DNA of 32,048 bases, taken from positions 263,647-295,694 of the forward strand of contig NZ_KZ559476.1 of assembly GCF_002850745.1 (NCBI RefSeq), in the 5' to 3' direction. Origin of the DNA: Nonomuraea indica (GTDB taxonomy: Bacteria; Actinomycetota; Actinomycetes; Streptosporangiales; Streptosporangiaceae). Numbering within the stretch: position 1 is the first letter of the stretch; each line of letters opens with the position of its first letter. Made by a program: the position numbers and the translations under genes. The notes beneath the pieces were generated by a model that was given only the letters and a program-made list of their open reading frames with translations, did no database searches and was not told the origin of the DNA. Shown here piece after piece: positions 7,829 to 15,157 of this stretch.

Positions 7829-9201
7829 GGCGCCCCCGCCTCGGCCGGGCGCGCGGGCGGGGCGGCCGGCAGCGACGCGGCCACCTCGAACCGGTCACCG
7901 TCGTGCCACCAGTCGAGCGTGCCGCCCACCCCTCGCAGCCGCTCGGCCAGGGTACGCAGCCCGGTGCCCGTGCCGGGCCGGGGCGGGTCGGCGGCGCCGT
8001 CGTTGCCGATCAGCAGGCGGGCGCGGCCGTCCTCGACGCCGTAGACGATGCGCGCCCGGCGGGCCTGGCTGTGGCGCAGCACGTTGGTGGTGGCCTCGCG
8101 CATCACCAGGCCCAGCACGTGGCGGGCGGGCTCCGGCAGCGGGCGCGCGCCGGCGGCCCCGTCACGGTCCACGGCCGTGTCGATGCCGGCGGCCGCGAGC
8201 ACCTTCGCGGCGTTGGCCATCTCGTCCTCCAGGGTCGTGCGCCGGTACCCCTGCACCACGGCGCGGGTGTCGCGGAGCGCGTCGGCCGCCAGGCGTCGCA
8301 CCTCACGCATCTCGGCGGCGGCCCGGGACGGGTCGGCCTCGGCCAGCCGCGCCGCCAGCTCGCTCTTGAGCGCGATCACCTGCAGGTGGTGCCCCTGGAT
8401 GTCGTGCAGGTCGGCGGCGAACCGCAGCCGCTCGTCCTTGACCGCCAGCTCGGCTGCCAGGTGACGGGCCCGGTCCAGCCGGTCGGCGACGTCCCAGGCC
8501 CACAGCATGCTCAGCGCCATCCAGGCGACGGACGCGACCATGCCGGCCGGGAAGGCCGCTGCGGCGAGCCAGCCCTCCCGCCCCGATATGAGGGCCGCGG
8601 CACCGCCGATCGTCGCCGCGGCGACGATCGCGGCGGCGATCAGGGTACGCCGGTGCGCCGGCCTCAGGAACGTCGCCGTGATCGACACCATCACCGCCGG
8701 GGCCACCGACCACAGCCCGTCGTCGCGCACCACGAGCGGGACCGCGCCGAGCACGGCGGCGGCCAGCCCGCCCGCCACCAGCCAGGCGGCCGGAGGACGG
8801 CCGGAGGCGAAGCCCGCTGCCGCCGCCCCGCCGTGCTCCTGACCCGCAGACGCCTCATGGGCGCCGACGACACCGTGATCCTCGCCCACGGACGCCTGAC
8901 CGGCGCCGACGGCACCGTCGTCCAGACCCGCAGGCGCCTCATCCGCGGCGGCCCCGTCGCCGGGCACGGCGGCGACGGGCGGGCGCCGGAGCCTGCGGGC
9001 GAGGAGCACGGCGACGGCCACGACCAGCACGGCCAGCGCCAGGCCGCCGGCGGCCGTCACCCACGGCGGCGTCGTGTCGTCCAGGGCCCATGCCCGGACG
9101 AAGAGCACCAGGGAGACCGTGATGCTTCCCGTGAGGCTCCACCACGTGTATCGGCGGAAGCCGCCCAGCCCCGCCCCTCGTCCGCCCGGCCCGTCACGCA
9201 C
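7825..9201 (-). CDS. Membrane sensor histidine kinase (HisKA_3/NarL-partner type)
   Basis: About 458 residues from the GTG at 9201, which follows a GGGGAG ribosome-binding site; a TTG 57 bp upstream is the only longer alternative. Two membrane helices (about 20-38 and 47-68) are followed by a cytosolic or external low-complexity insert of three roughly 14-residue repeats (about 92-133), then further hydrophobic segments to about 236. The dimerisation/phosphoacceptor helix is LRFAADLHDIQGHHLQVIALKSEL with His266. The ATPase domain has an N-box EATTNVLRHS (Asn373) and a short G-box GTGTGLRTLAERL. This layout is that of DesK/NarL-class kinases. It overlaps its response regulator by 4 nt and is divergent from the gene at 9383 across a palindrome-containing promoter region. 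Confidence 0.92.
   Translation of the reverse strand: MRDGPGGRGAGLGGFRRYTWWSLTGSITVSLVLFVRAWALDDTTPPWVTAAGGLALAVLVVAVAVLLARRLRRPPVAAVPGDGAAADEAPAGLDDGAVGAGQASVGEDHGVVGAHEASAGQEHGGAAAAGFASGRPPAAWLVAGGLAAAVLGAVPLVVRDDGLWSVAPAVMVSITATFLRPAHRRTLIAAAIVAAATIGGAAALISGREGWLAAAAFPAGMVASVAWMALSMLWAWDVADRLDRARHLAAELAVKDERLRFAADLHDIQGHHLQVIALKSELAARLAEADPSRAAAEMREVRRLAADALRDTRAVVQGYRRTTLEDEMANAAKVLAAAGIDTAVDRDGAAGARPLPEPARHVLGLVMREATTNVLRHSQARRARIVYGVEDGRARLLIGNDGAADPPRPGTGTGLRTLAERLRGVGGTLDWWHDGDRFEVAASLPAAPPARPAEAGAP
8803..8928. repeat. Degenerate 42-bp tandem repeats inside the histidine kinase gene
   Basis: Three in-frame copies of about 42 bp encode the heterogeneous units DDGAVGAGQASVGE, DHGVVGAHEASAGQ and EHGGAAAAGFASGR between membrane segments of the kinase. 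The period of 14 codons keeps the frame, so copy number can change without inactivating the protein. Confidence 0.65.
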
Positions 9202-9251
9202 GCGGCCATTCTCCCCTGTTCGCGGGGCCGGAGGGGGTATCGCGGGCCCTG

Positions 9252-9280
9252 ATGACAAATGTCATGCGATCTTGTGACAA
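9252..9280. promoter_or_regulatory. Paired TGACA/TGTCA palindromes between the two-component operon and a divergent gene
   Basis: ATGACA-AA-TGTCAT (9252-9265) and TTGT-G-ACAA (9272-9280) are two neighbouring inverted repeats in the 181-bp divergent region. On the minus strand TTGTCA (9280-9275) and TGTCAT, 17 bp apart, form a candidate promoter overlapping the first palindrome. Autoregulation by the response regulator is a reasonable guess. Confidence 0.4.
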
Positions 9281-9382
9281 CCCCACGCCTGGACGTGCTG
9301 TTGCGGCACTACTGGCCCGTCCCGCCCTGCCGCACTCTGGTGGTCGGATACCCCCACCTCGTACACCTCGAAGGAGCGCGAC

Positions 9383-9796
9383 ATGAGAGCGACAGCGGCA
9401 CACGGGCGCGGCTGGGGGCCGTTCGCCCGCCACTACCTGGAGATGGTCGCGGCGATGTTCGTCGGCATGGCGGTGCTCGGCGCCGCCGTGCGCGGTGGCC
9501 TGGCCCTCGCGGACCTGGAGTTCCCGGTGGGGCCGGAGCCGGCCGCCCTGGAGATGGCCGTCGACATGTCGGCCGGGATGATCGTCTGGATGCGGTACCG
9601 GGGCCACGGCTGGGCGCCGACCCTGGAGATGACCGCCTCCATGTTCGTCCCCGCCCTGGTCCTGTTCCCCCTGCTGTGGACGGGCGTGATCCCGGCCGGC
9701 TCGCTGCTGCTCCTGGAGCACGTCGTGATGCTGCCGCTCATGCTCCTGGTGATGCTCCGCCGGCGTGACGAGTACGGAGGCCCCGCCCGTGTCTGA
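9383..9796 (+). CDS. Small integral membrane protein, function unknown
   Basis: A 137-residue protein with about four hydrophobic helices, near residues 18-40 (YLEMVAAMFVGMAVLGAAV), 55-72, 84-104 and 106-124. It is unusually rich in Met within the helices (EMVAAMFVGM, EMAVDMSAGMIVWM, EMTASMFV), and a recurring EM-x(3)-M pattern runs through it. The start is well defined by AAGGAG at 9371-9376 with 6-nt spacing. The next gene overlaps its end by 8 nt, so the two are probably cotranslated. Divergent orientation to a histidine kinase/response regulator pair suggests it is the regulated output, possibly an envelope stress or transport component. I do not recognise a named family with certainty. 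Confidence 0.8.
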   Translation: MRATAAHGRGWGPFARHYLEMVAAMFVGMAVLGAAVRGGLALADLEFPVGPEPAALEMAVDMSAGMIVWMRYRGHGWAPTLEMTASMFVPALVLFPLLWTGVIPAGSLLLLEHVVMLPLMLLVMLRRRDEYGGPARV

Positions 9797-10355
9797 CGTC
9801 GTGCCGCGTCGTCCCGGCTGGACCGCCGTGCTGCGGCGCTGGCCGACCGCCCTGGCCGTGGGGACGGCGGCGGCGAGGCTGGCCGGGAGCTCCTCCGACG
9901 GGGAGATCACCGCGCTCGCCGAGATCGCCCTGCTGCTGCCCCTGGTCTACCTCGTCGTGGCGGGGATCCGGCGCCGGGGGGCGTCGTGGCCGACCCTGAT
10001 CGCCTTCGTCGTCCTCTACGTGGGCCTGCGGACGCTGGACGTGGTCCCGACGCCGGCAGTGCTCGCCGGGGTGGCGCTGGCCGTCCTGGTGTGGGGCGCC
10101 GTCTCCCGTGACCTGCGCCGCTCCGGGGCGTTCCGGGCGCAGGCCCTGGGTGTGCTCGCGTTCGGCGCGCTGGCGCTGACCGCGCTGGCGGCGGAGCCGG
10201 ACCTGGGCCGCTACCTGGTGGCCGGCGCCTGGTTGCTGCACGGTGTCTGGGACTTCGTCCATCTCAGGAGGGACGCGGTCGTGTCGCGGTCGTACGCGGA
10301 GTGGTGCGGCGTCTTCGACGTCCTCATCGCCGCGCAACTGGTGCTGCTCCCATGA
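9789..10355 (+). CDS. Polytopic membrane protein with conserved HGxWDxxH and YAEWC motifs, function unknown
   Basis: About 188 residues from the GTG at 9789, which follows GGAGG (9776-9780) at 8 nt; a GTG at 9765 is possible but has no ribosome-binding site. Five to six hydrophobic segments are visible (for example LAEIALLLPLVYLVVAG, LIAFVVLYVGL, PAVLAGVALAVLVW). The C-terminal part reads WLLHGVWDFVHLRRD followed by SRSYAEWCGVFDVLIAAQLVL. The His, Trp-Asp, Tyr, Cys and Asp positions look conserved in a hypothetical family common in actinobacteria, from memory. The gene overlaps the preceding membrane-protein gene by 8 nt and ends convergently with the SRPBCC gene at 10426. Confidence 0.8.
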   Translation: MSDVVPRRPGWTAVLRRWPTALAVGTAAARLAGSSSDGEITALAEIALLLPLVYLVVAGIRRRGASWPTLIAFVVLYVGLRTLDVVPTPAVLAGVALAVLVWGAVSRDLRRSGAFRAQALGVLAFGALALTALAAEPDLGRYLVAGAWLLHGVWDFVHLRRDAVVSRSYAEWCGVFDVLIAAQLVLLP

Positions 10356-10425
10356 ACGTCCTCGGTGCGGCCGGGCGCCGGCTCCGCCGCCACGCCCGTC
10401 CTTCGGCGACGCCTCATCTCCGGTG

Positions 10426-10977
10426 TCAGGAGCTGAGAGCGCGGGCGCGGATGGCGGCGAGCATGGCGCGGCGGACGAATCCACTTCCCAGCCGTATCAC
10501 CACCCAGTACCGCAGAAACGCCCGTCGCGCGTCCGGACTGGTGGCTTGCACTCGGGTCTCGGTGACCAGCCGAATCCGCCCGTCACTCACATCCTCCAGC
10601 AGAAAGCTGAACGTGGCTTTCGCGTAGCCGGGCCGGTCGAAGGCGCGGAAGGCGTCAGGGCCGTCGACGGAGGCGACGTTCTCCGCCCGGCCCAGGCGCC
10701 ACCACTGGCCTATCACACCCTGCACCACCTCGCGGCCGGGATCCTCGGCGAGGGGGGTGAAGTCGGGCAGGTCGCGCTGGGGGTGTCCGTTCCGCACGCG
10801 AGAGAGCAGGTCTCGCACGGCGAACAACGGCTTGGCGAGACGGATGTCCGTGGCCTTCATGTTGCTGACGGCGTCCCAGACCCGGTCCCGGGACGCCTTG
10901 ATCACAATCGAGTGGCGTTCGGCGACGTCCGGGGCCGGCATGAGGCGGTGGGCGAGCGTGAGATGGCCTGTCGTCAC
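10426..10977 (-). CDS. SRPBCC/START-like protein
   Basis: A 183-residue soluble protein. The opening HSIVIKASRDRVWDAVSNM is the typical first strand and helix of an SRPBCC ligand-binding fold. It continues with FRAFDRPGYAKATFSFLLED, IRLVTETRVQATSPDARRAFLRYWVVIRLGSGFVRRAML, the usual beta-grasp and long C-terminal helix. No catalytic signature is recognisable, so the ligand is unknown. The GTG at 10977 is preferred. It overlaps the amidohydrolase stop by 4 nt (GTGA) and follows GGGAG at 5-nt spacing, whereas in-frame ATG codons at 10989 and 10941 lack ribosome-binding sites. Coupling to the amidohydrolase implies the two act together, perhaps on a hydrophobic amide or lactone. Confidence 0.8.
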   Translation of the reverse strand: MTTGHLTLAHRLMPAPDVAERHSIVIKASRDRVWDAVSNMKATDIRLAKPLFAVRDLLSRVRNGHPQRDLPDFTPLAEDPGREVVQGVIGQWWRLGRAENVASVDGPDAFRAFDRPGYAKATFSFLLEDVSDGRIRLVTETRVQATSPDARRAFLRYWVVIRLGSGFVRRAMLAAIRARALSS

Positions 10978-12188
10978 GTGAGCTCCCATGCGGTTGCGCA
11001 GGGGACTGACCGTCCCTGACGCCACACTCCGGCAATCGATCGGGTGGCGGTGATGTCCTGCGCCGGATCACCCTCGACCAGCAGGAGGTCGGCCCGGAGA
11101 CCCGGGGCGATCCGCCCACGGTCATCGAGTCCATAGCGTTTCGCGGGCACGCTCGTAGCCGCCGCCAGCGCCTGGACCGGTGTCAGCCCCGCCATTGTCA
11201 GGCATTCCAGCTCCCGATGGAGGCTGGCGCCGTGGACGACGGGAAAAGCACCGTGCGGGCCGTCGTTGGCGTCGGTGCCCGCCAGTATGGCCACCCCGGC
11301 CCTGTGCAGCGCCGCCGTCGTCTCAGCCGTGTGAACGGCGAGCCCCGGCACTGATGAGAATCCGGGAGGGGTATGGCCGACAGCGGCGCGCAACTCGGGC
11401 GACAGGCGTGCCCCGATGCGCTCGTCCGCGGCCAGCGACGCCCCAGCCTGATCGTCCAGGGACTCGAACAGGGCGAGGGTGGCCGTCACGAACACCCCCG
11501 CCTCCGCCAGCCGCGCCGCCAGCCGATCGACCTCGCCGTCGGCGAGGAAGACGTGCGTCAGCCCGTCGATCCCCGCCGCCACGGCCAGTTCGGCGCCCGC
11601 CTGGGTGGTGGCGTGCGCCACGGCCAGCAGCCCCTGGGCATGAGCCGCCTCGACCAGCGCTTGGACCGTGGCGGCATCGAGGCACGGCAGCGGCATCCCC
11701 ATGGCCGAACCGTCCTCAATGAGGATCTTGAGGTAGTCGGCCCCCTCGGCGACGCGGTCGCGAACGAACGGCACGCTGTCTTCGGCCGAGGACAGCGTCG
11801 GGAACGCCCCGAAGACCTCTGCCATGAACTGGCTGGGATGCCCGCCGGGTGCCGTAGCCCCTATCCCGGAGGTGCGCAGGTCCGCCGCGTACGGCTTGGC
11901 GGCCTCGGCCCGTACCTGACGCAGGATGGACGGCACTGAGAACATATCCAGCTCGGTCGTCACTCCGAACCGCACCGCCTGTTCCAGCTTTCCGGGAAAC
12001 GCATGCGTGTGGGCGTCGATCAACCCGGGAAGGAGCGTTCGGCCCTCGCCTTCAACGACCTGTGCGTCGCCCGGCACGTCCACCTGCCCGACGCAGGCGA
12101 TCAGCCCGTCACGCACCAGCACGGACCCGCGCGGCACGATTCCTTCACCATCGAAGATCCGCACGTCCCGGATGACCGTGGCGCTCAT
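10974..12188 (-). CDS. Metal-dependent amidohydrolase (imidazolonepropionase/prolidase-like subgroup)
   Basis: A 404-residue cytosolic hydrolase. A beta-sandwich N-terminus (TVIRDVRIFDGEGIVPRGSVLVRDGLI) leads into the TIM-barrel metal site. This has DAHTH (His60, His62), YLKILIEDG (Lys154, the likely carboxylated bridging lysine), VAHATT (His192), LTHVF (His212) and AGTDAN (Asp306). The C-terminus GRIAPGLRADLLLVEGDP closes the sandwich. All metal ligands of a binuclear subgroup are present, so the enzyme should be active; the substrate (cyclic amide, dipeptide or similar) cannot be told. The frame is open about 300 nt further upstream, but the family start is the ATG at 12188. That ATG overlaps the stop of a small upstream ORF by 4 nt, and the downstream SRPBCC gene overlaps by 4 nt. 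Confidence 0.93.
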   Translation of the reverse strand: MSATVIRDVRIFDGEGIVPRGSVLVRDGLIACVGQVDVPGDAQVVEGEGRTLLPGLIDAHTHAFPGKLEQAVRFGVTTELDMFSVPSILRQVRAEAAKPYAADLRTSGIGATAPGGHPSQFMAEVFGAFPTLSSAEDSVPFVRDRVAEGADYLKILIEDGSAMGMPLPCLDAATVQALVEAAHAQGLLAVAHATTQAGAELAVAAGIDGLTHVFLADGEVDRLAARLAEAGVFVTATLALFESLDDQAGASLAADERIGARLSPELRAAVGHTPPGFSSVPGLAVHTAETTAALHRAGVAILAGTDANDGPHGAFPVVHGASLHRELECLTMAGLTPVQALAAATSVPAKRYGLDDRGRIAPGLRADLLLVEGDPAQDITATRSIAGVWRQGRSVPCATAWELT

Positions 12189-12388
12189 GCGACCGCCGGC
12201 ATGGCGGCTGGGGTCACTCCGAGCAGGAGCGGCGAGGGCTCGAGTACGGCCGCACTCGTCAGCGCCCCGGAACTTACGGCGACGAACACATGGAGCGGTG
12301 GCACCCGCCACGCCGTCCGTACCCGGCGCCGAACCCCCCGCCCATGCCACACCATGCTCTTTACGGAAACCGTAGTATCGGAACTCAT
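12185..12388 (-). CDS. Small ORF (67 aa) translationally coupled to the amidohydrolase, function unknown
   Basis: This reads MSSDTTVSVKSMVWHGRG..., then a basic stretch RRRVRTAW and a hydrophobic C-terminal half (LHVFVAVSSGALTSAAVLEP, LLLGVTPAAMPAV). The ATG at 12388 follows AAGGA at about 5 nt, and the TGA shares an ATGA overlap with the amidohydrolase start. That is the same overlap type used between the amidohydrolase and the SRPBCC gene. These signals support real translation. It may be a small membrane-associated protein or only a leader ORF that loads ribosomes for the downstream gene, which itself has no clear ribosome-binding site. The high arginine content is also what random GC-rich DNA gives, so this is a moderate call. 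Confidence 0.45.
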   Translation of the reverse strand: MSSDTTVSVKSMVWHGRGVRRRVRTAWRVPPLHVFVAVSSGALTSAAVLEPSPLLLGVTPAAMPAVA

Positions 12389-12464
12389 GGTTCCTTATTG
12401 TGGACCGCCCCTCCCTTCGCACGCAACCTCGACGGCGCCACATTACGGATACATCGGTTCCGTA
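12355..12464. promoter_or_regulatory. Two TACGG/CCGTA inverted repeats upstream of the amidohydrolase unit (candidate operators)
   Basis: TACGG-AAA-CCGTA lies near 12362-12374 and TTACGGA-N9-TCCGTAA at about 12442-12464; GGAAC-N5-GTTCC lies between them. The two outer sites share the half-site TACGG and flank the start of the 67-codon ORF, as expected for a dimeric repressor. No regulator gene is adjacent on this side, perhaps because of the decayed insertion element next door. Confidence 0.4.
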
Positions 12465-12596
12465 AGGGGCGGCAAGGGTGCCCTGGGTGGGCGGGGGCAC
12501 TGGCGTTCACTCAGTTCCTCGAACGCCACACCATCGGTATGAGCAACGCTGGAGACCTGTGGATCAGCTGGGAGGGCACCCCGTTCCGCTGTCCAG

Positions 12597-12800
12597 CCTG
12601 AGCACGCGGGCATGCTGGTGCTGCTCGACCGGAACTTCGCCGCCCGCATCCTGATCAGCGCGATCACCGGTACCGGCGCCTGTCGATCCTGCGCCGCCGC
12701 ACCAACGGCTCCCACCCGTCCATACTCGGCGGTCAGGGCGATCGATTCGACGATCACCCTCACCACCGCCGGCGGCCGTCGCGCCGGCTCCCACCATGAG
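12597..12800 (+). pseudogene. Decayed IS4-family transposase fragment
   Basis: The plus strand reads PEHAGMLVLLDRNFAARILI followed by SAITGTGA. This matches the IS4-family DDE transposase segment around the second catalytic Asp (typical wording GMLVLADRNF...GTGADLLVR). A +1-type shift then gives RLSILRRRTNGSHPSILGG, like the usual LPDGSYLSVL segment. Back in the first frame comes AVRAIDSTITLTTAGGRRAG, like the usual VRVIE...TTAGGRR strand. The order of the three pieces is correct but they lie in different frames, and the flanking N- and C-terminal parts (first Asp, YREK-type motif) are missing. No terminal inverted repeats are visible. It is a remnant, not a mobile element. The rest of 12389-12862 holds no gene I can support. 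Confidence 0.6.
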
Positions 12801-12862
12801 CATCGAGATCGCCGCACCCTCCCACCTGCCGGCCAGCCACCCCTGACTCAACGGCATTGCGG

Positions 12863-14290
12863 CTAGAGCGTCAGCCCCGTCATCACCATGACCTTCTCGT
12901 AGGTGAGGTCGCGCATGGCCGAGCCGAGGCCCTCGCGGCCGATGCCGGAGTCCTTGACGCCGCCGTAGGGCATCTGGTCGGCCCGGTACGAGGGCACGTC
13001 GCCGACGATCACACCGCCGACCTCCAGCTCCCGGTTGGCCCGGAAGGCCGCGTCCAGCGAGCGGGTGAACACCCCGACCTGCAGGCCGTACGCGGAGTCG
13101 TTGACCATCTCGTACGCCTCCTCCATCGACGCGGCCGGCTGCAGGACCATGACGGGGCCGAAGACCTCCTCGCGGGCGACCTTGGCGTCGGCGGGGACGT
13201 CGGCGAGAACCGTGGGGGCGATGGTGGCGCCCTCGCGGGTGCCGCCGGCGAGCAGCCGGGCGCCGCCGCGCACCGCCTCGTCGATCCACTGCTCGACCCG
13301 CTCGGCGGCCGCCTCCGACACGAGGGGGCCGACCTGCGTCTTCTCGTCGGCCGGGTCGCCGGTGACGAGCGCGCCCACGGCCGGGAGCAGCCGCTCGACG
13401 AACGCGTCGTACACCGGCTGCTCGACGATCACCCGCTGGACCGCGATGCAGCTCTGGCCCGCCTGGTAGTTGGAGTAGAGGGCGACACGGCTCGCCGCCC
13501 AGTCGAGGTCGGCGTCGGCCAGCACGACCGCCGCGGCGTTGCCGCCGAGCTCCAGCGTGACGTGCTTGCGCGGCACCTGGTCGGCGATGGCGTAGCCGAC
13601 CGGGGCCGAACCGGTGAACGACACCACGGGCAGCCGCGGATCGCGCACCAGGCCGCTCGCGCGCTCGTTCTCGACCGGCAGCACCGAGAACATCCCGGCG
13701 GGAAGGTCGGTCTCGGCCAGGATCTCGCCGAGCAGCAGCGCGGTCAGCGGCGTGGCGGGGGCGGGCTTGACGACGACGGGCGCGCCGACCGCGATGGCCG
13801 GGGCCACCTTGTGGGCGACCAGGTTGAGCGGGAAGTTGAACGGCGTGATCGCCAGGACCGGCCCGTACGGCACCCGCGAGACGTAGGCCAGCCGGCCGGC
13901 GGCGGCGGGCTCGGTGTCGAGCCGCTGCACCTCGCCCGACCAGCGGCGGGTCTCCTCGGCCGCGAAGCGGAACGTCGCCACGGCGCGACCCACCTCGCCC
14001 CGCGCCCACAGGATCGGCTTGCCGTTCTCGGCGGTGATGAGCTGGGCGAACTCCTCGGCCCGCTCCGCCAGCCGGCGTGAGACGTGCGCCAGCGCCTCTG
14101 CGCGCACGTGCACCGGGAGCGCGGCCGCCTGCCGGGCCACCGCGTCGGCGGCGGCCACGGCCTCCTCCACCTGCGCGTCGGTGGGCACCGAGTGCCGGCC
14201 GACCTCGCGACCGTCGTGGGGATTGGTCACGGTGTGCTCGGCGTCCCCGGTGGCGGGGCGTCCTGCGAGCCAGAAGGTACGCACGTCCAT
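12863..14290 (-). CDS. Aldehyde dehydrogenase (NAD(P)+-dependent; possible succinate-semialdehyde or aminoaldehyde dehydrogenase)
   Basis: A 475-residue ALDH-superfamily enzyme with every catalytic element: ITPFNFP (Asn152), VVVKPAPATP (Lys175), FTGS (225-228), LELGGNA (general base Glu247), QAGQSCIAVQR (nucleophile Cys281) and EEVFGP. The NLVAHKVAPAIAVGAPVVVKPA wording is that of the lactaldehyde/GapN-like ALDH branch. Context with a GABA aminotransferase and PucR regulator 2.5 kb away makes succinate semialdehyde or gamma-aminobutyraldehyde a plausible substrate, but that is inference. The start at 14290 is supported by TAACGT ending 6 bp upstream (leaderless layout). It is divergent from a TetR gene, with a TGTGC-N6-GCACA palindrome between them. 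Confidence 0.93.
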   Translation of the reverse strand: MDVRTFWLAGRPATGDAEHTVTNPHDGREVGRHSVPTDAQVEEAVAAADAVARQAAALPVHVRAEALAHVSRRLAERAEEFAQLITAENGKPILWARGEVGRAVATFRFAAEETRRWSGEVQRLDTEPAAAGRLAYVSRVPYGPVLAITPFNFPLNLVAHKVAPAIAVGAPVVVKPAPATPLTALLLGEILAETDLPAGMFSVLPVENERASGLVRDPRLPVVSFTGSAPVGYAIADQVPRKHVTLELGGNAAAVVLADADLDWAASRVALYSNYQAGQSCIAVQRVIVEQPVYDAFVERLLPAVGALVTGDPADEKTQVGPLVSEAAAERVEQWIDEAVRGGARLLAGGTREGATIAPTVLADVPADAKVAREEVFGPVMVLQPAASMEEAYEMVNDSAYGLQVGVFTRSLDAAFRANRELEVGGVIVGDVPSYRADQMPYGGVKDSGIGREGLGSAMRDLTYEKVMVMTGLTL

Positions 14291-14296
14291 ACCCCG

Positions 14297-14302
14297 ACGT
14301 TA
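14297..14302 (-). promoter_or_regulatory. -10-like hexamer for the aldehyde dehydrogenase
   Basis: TAACGT on the minus strand fits TANNNT and ends exactly 6 bp before the ATG at 14290, predicting a leaderless transcript. Confidence 0.42.
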
Positions 14303-14324
14303 TGCCACCCCGCGATCGGCGCTC

Positions 14325-14340
14325 TGTGCCATGTTGCACA
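14325..14340. promoter_or_regulatory. Palindrome in the ALDH/tetR intergenic region (candidate operator)
   Basis: TGTGCCATGTTGCACA has 5-bp perfect arms and lies about 25 bp upstream of the ALDH -10 hexamer. A site for the divergently encoded TetR protein is the simplest reading. The rest of the 243-bp gap shows no further feature I can support. Confidence 0.4.
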
Positions 14341-14533
14341 ACACCGCCTGCCACGCTGGCCGTCACGTACAAGTCAGAGATGCGCGGGCCTCACCTTTAC
14401 CCACGATGTAACAGAAGTAGACCTAATTCGGGATGTTTACCATGCGGAGCGGTTTGAAGAAGCTCCGCCGTGGCTAAGTCAACGGGTGCGGGTCTCCAGC
14501 GCGGCGGGCCCCCTGGCAGAAAGGCGTGGGCCC

Positions 14534-15157
14534 ATGACCTCCTCGGCGCCGCTTGGGCTTCAGGGCGCCTATCTTCTGGGCGAACGGGCCAGCCACGACG
14601 AGCTGCGATCCCGCTTGCTCGACGTCGCGGTCAACCTGCTGGTGACCGATGGGCCCGAAAGCCTCACCACCCGCCGGATCGCCTCCGAGGCAGGCTGCAC
14701 CACCACCGTCATCTACACGATGTTCGGCAACCGGGAGGGGCTGGCCGAGGCCCTCTACCTGGAGGGGTTCGAGCGGTTCAGGCGCTTCCTGGAGGCGGTG
14801 CCGCAGCGCCGCGACCCCTTCGACTACCTCACCGCGCTCGGCCCCGCCTACCGGCAGGCGTGCCTGTCGGAGCCCGGCTACTACAGCCTCATGTTCGAGC
14901 GGGCCATCCCCGGCTTCGAGCCCAGCGAGCGCGCCAGGACCCTGGCCCGCGCGGCGCTCAACATCCTCGACCGGGCGATCGCCGACTGCATCTCCGCCGG
15001 CTACCTGGTCCCGACCCAGCCCCGCAAGATCGCCGACGCGCTGTGGGCGGCGGCCCAGGGCGCGATCAGCCTCGAGCGGGCCGGCCACCTGCGCGACGGC
15101 CGCACCTACGAGGCGGTCACCACAGCCACGATCTGCTGCTACCTGGCCAAGAAGTAG
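14534..15157 (+). CDS. TetR/AcrR-family regulator, WHG-type C-terminal domain
   Basis: A 207-residue repressor. The N-terminal helix-turn-helix spans about 17-65: SRLLDVAVNLLVTDGPESLTTRRIASEAGCTTTVIYTMFGNREGLAEALY. The ligand domain contains AYRQACLSEPGYYSLMFERAIPGFEPS, the pattern of the WHG C-terminal group. ATG 14534 is used; an in-frame GTG at 14486 would add 16 residues. The gene is divergent from the aldehyde dehydrogenase, its likeliest target. Its 3' end overlaps the convergent PucR gene by 41 bp, so the last 13 codons of each lie antisense to the other, which could couple their expression. Ligand unknown. Confidence 0.88.
   Translation: MTSSAPLGLQGAYLLGERASHDELRSRLLDVAVNLLVTDGPESLTTRRIASEAGCTTTVIYTMFGNREGLAEALYLEGFERFRRFLEAVPQRRDPFDYLTALGPAYRQACLSEPGYYSLMFERAIPGFEPSERARTLARAALNILDRAIADCISAGYLVPTQPRKIADALWAAAQGAISLERAGHLRDGRTYEAVTTATICCYLAKK

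Noticed and set aside
12443..12817. Open frame of 124 codons on the minus strand in the gap before the ALDH gene
   Set aside because: Its composition is random-like, and the plus strand over the same bases shows transposase remnants that explain the region better.
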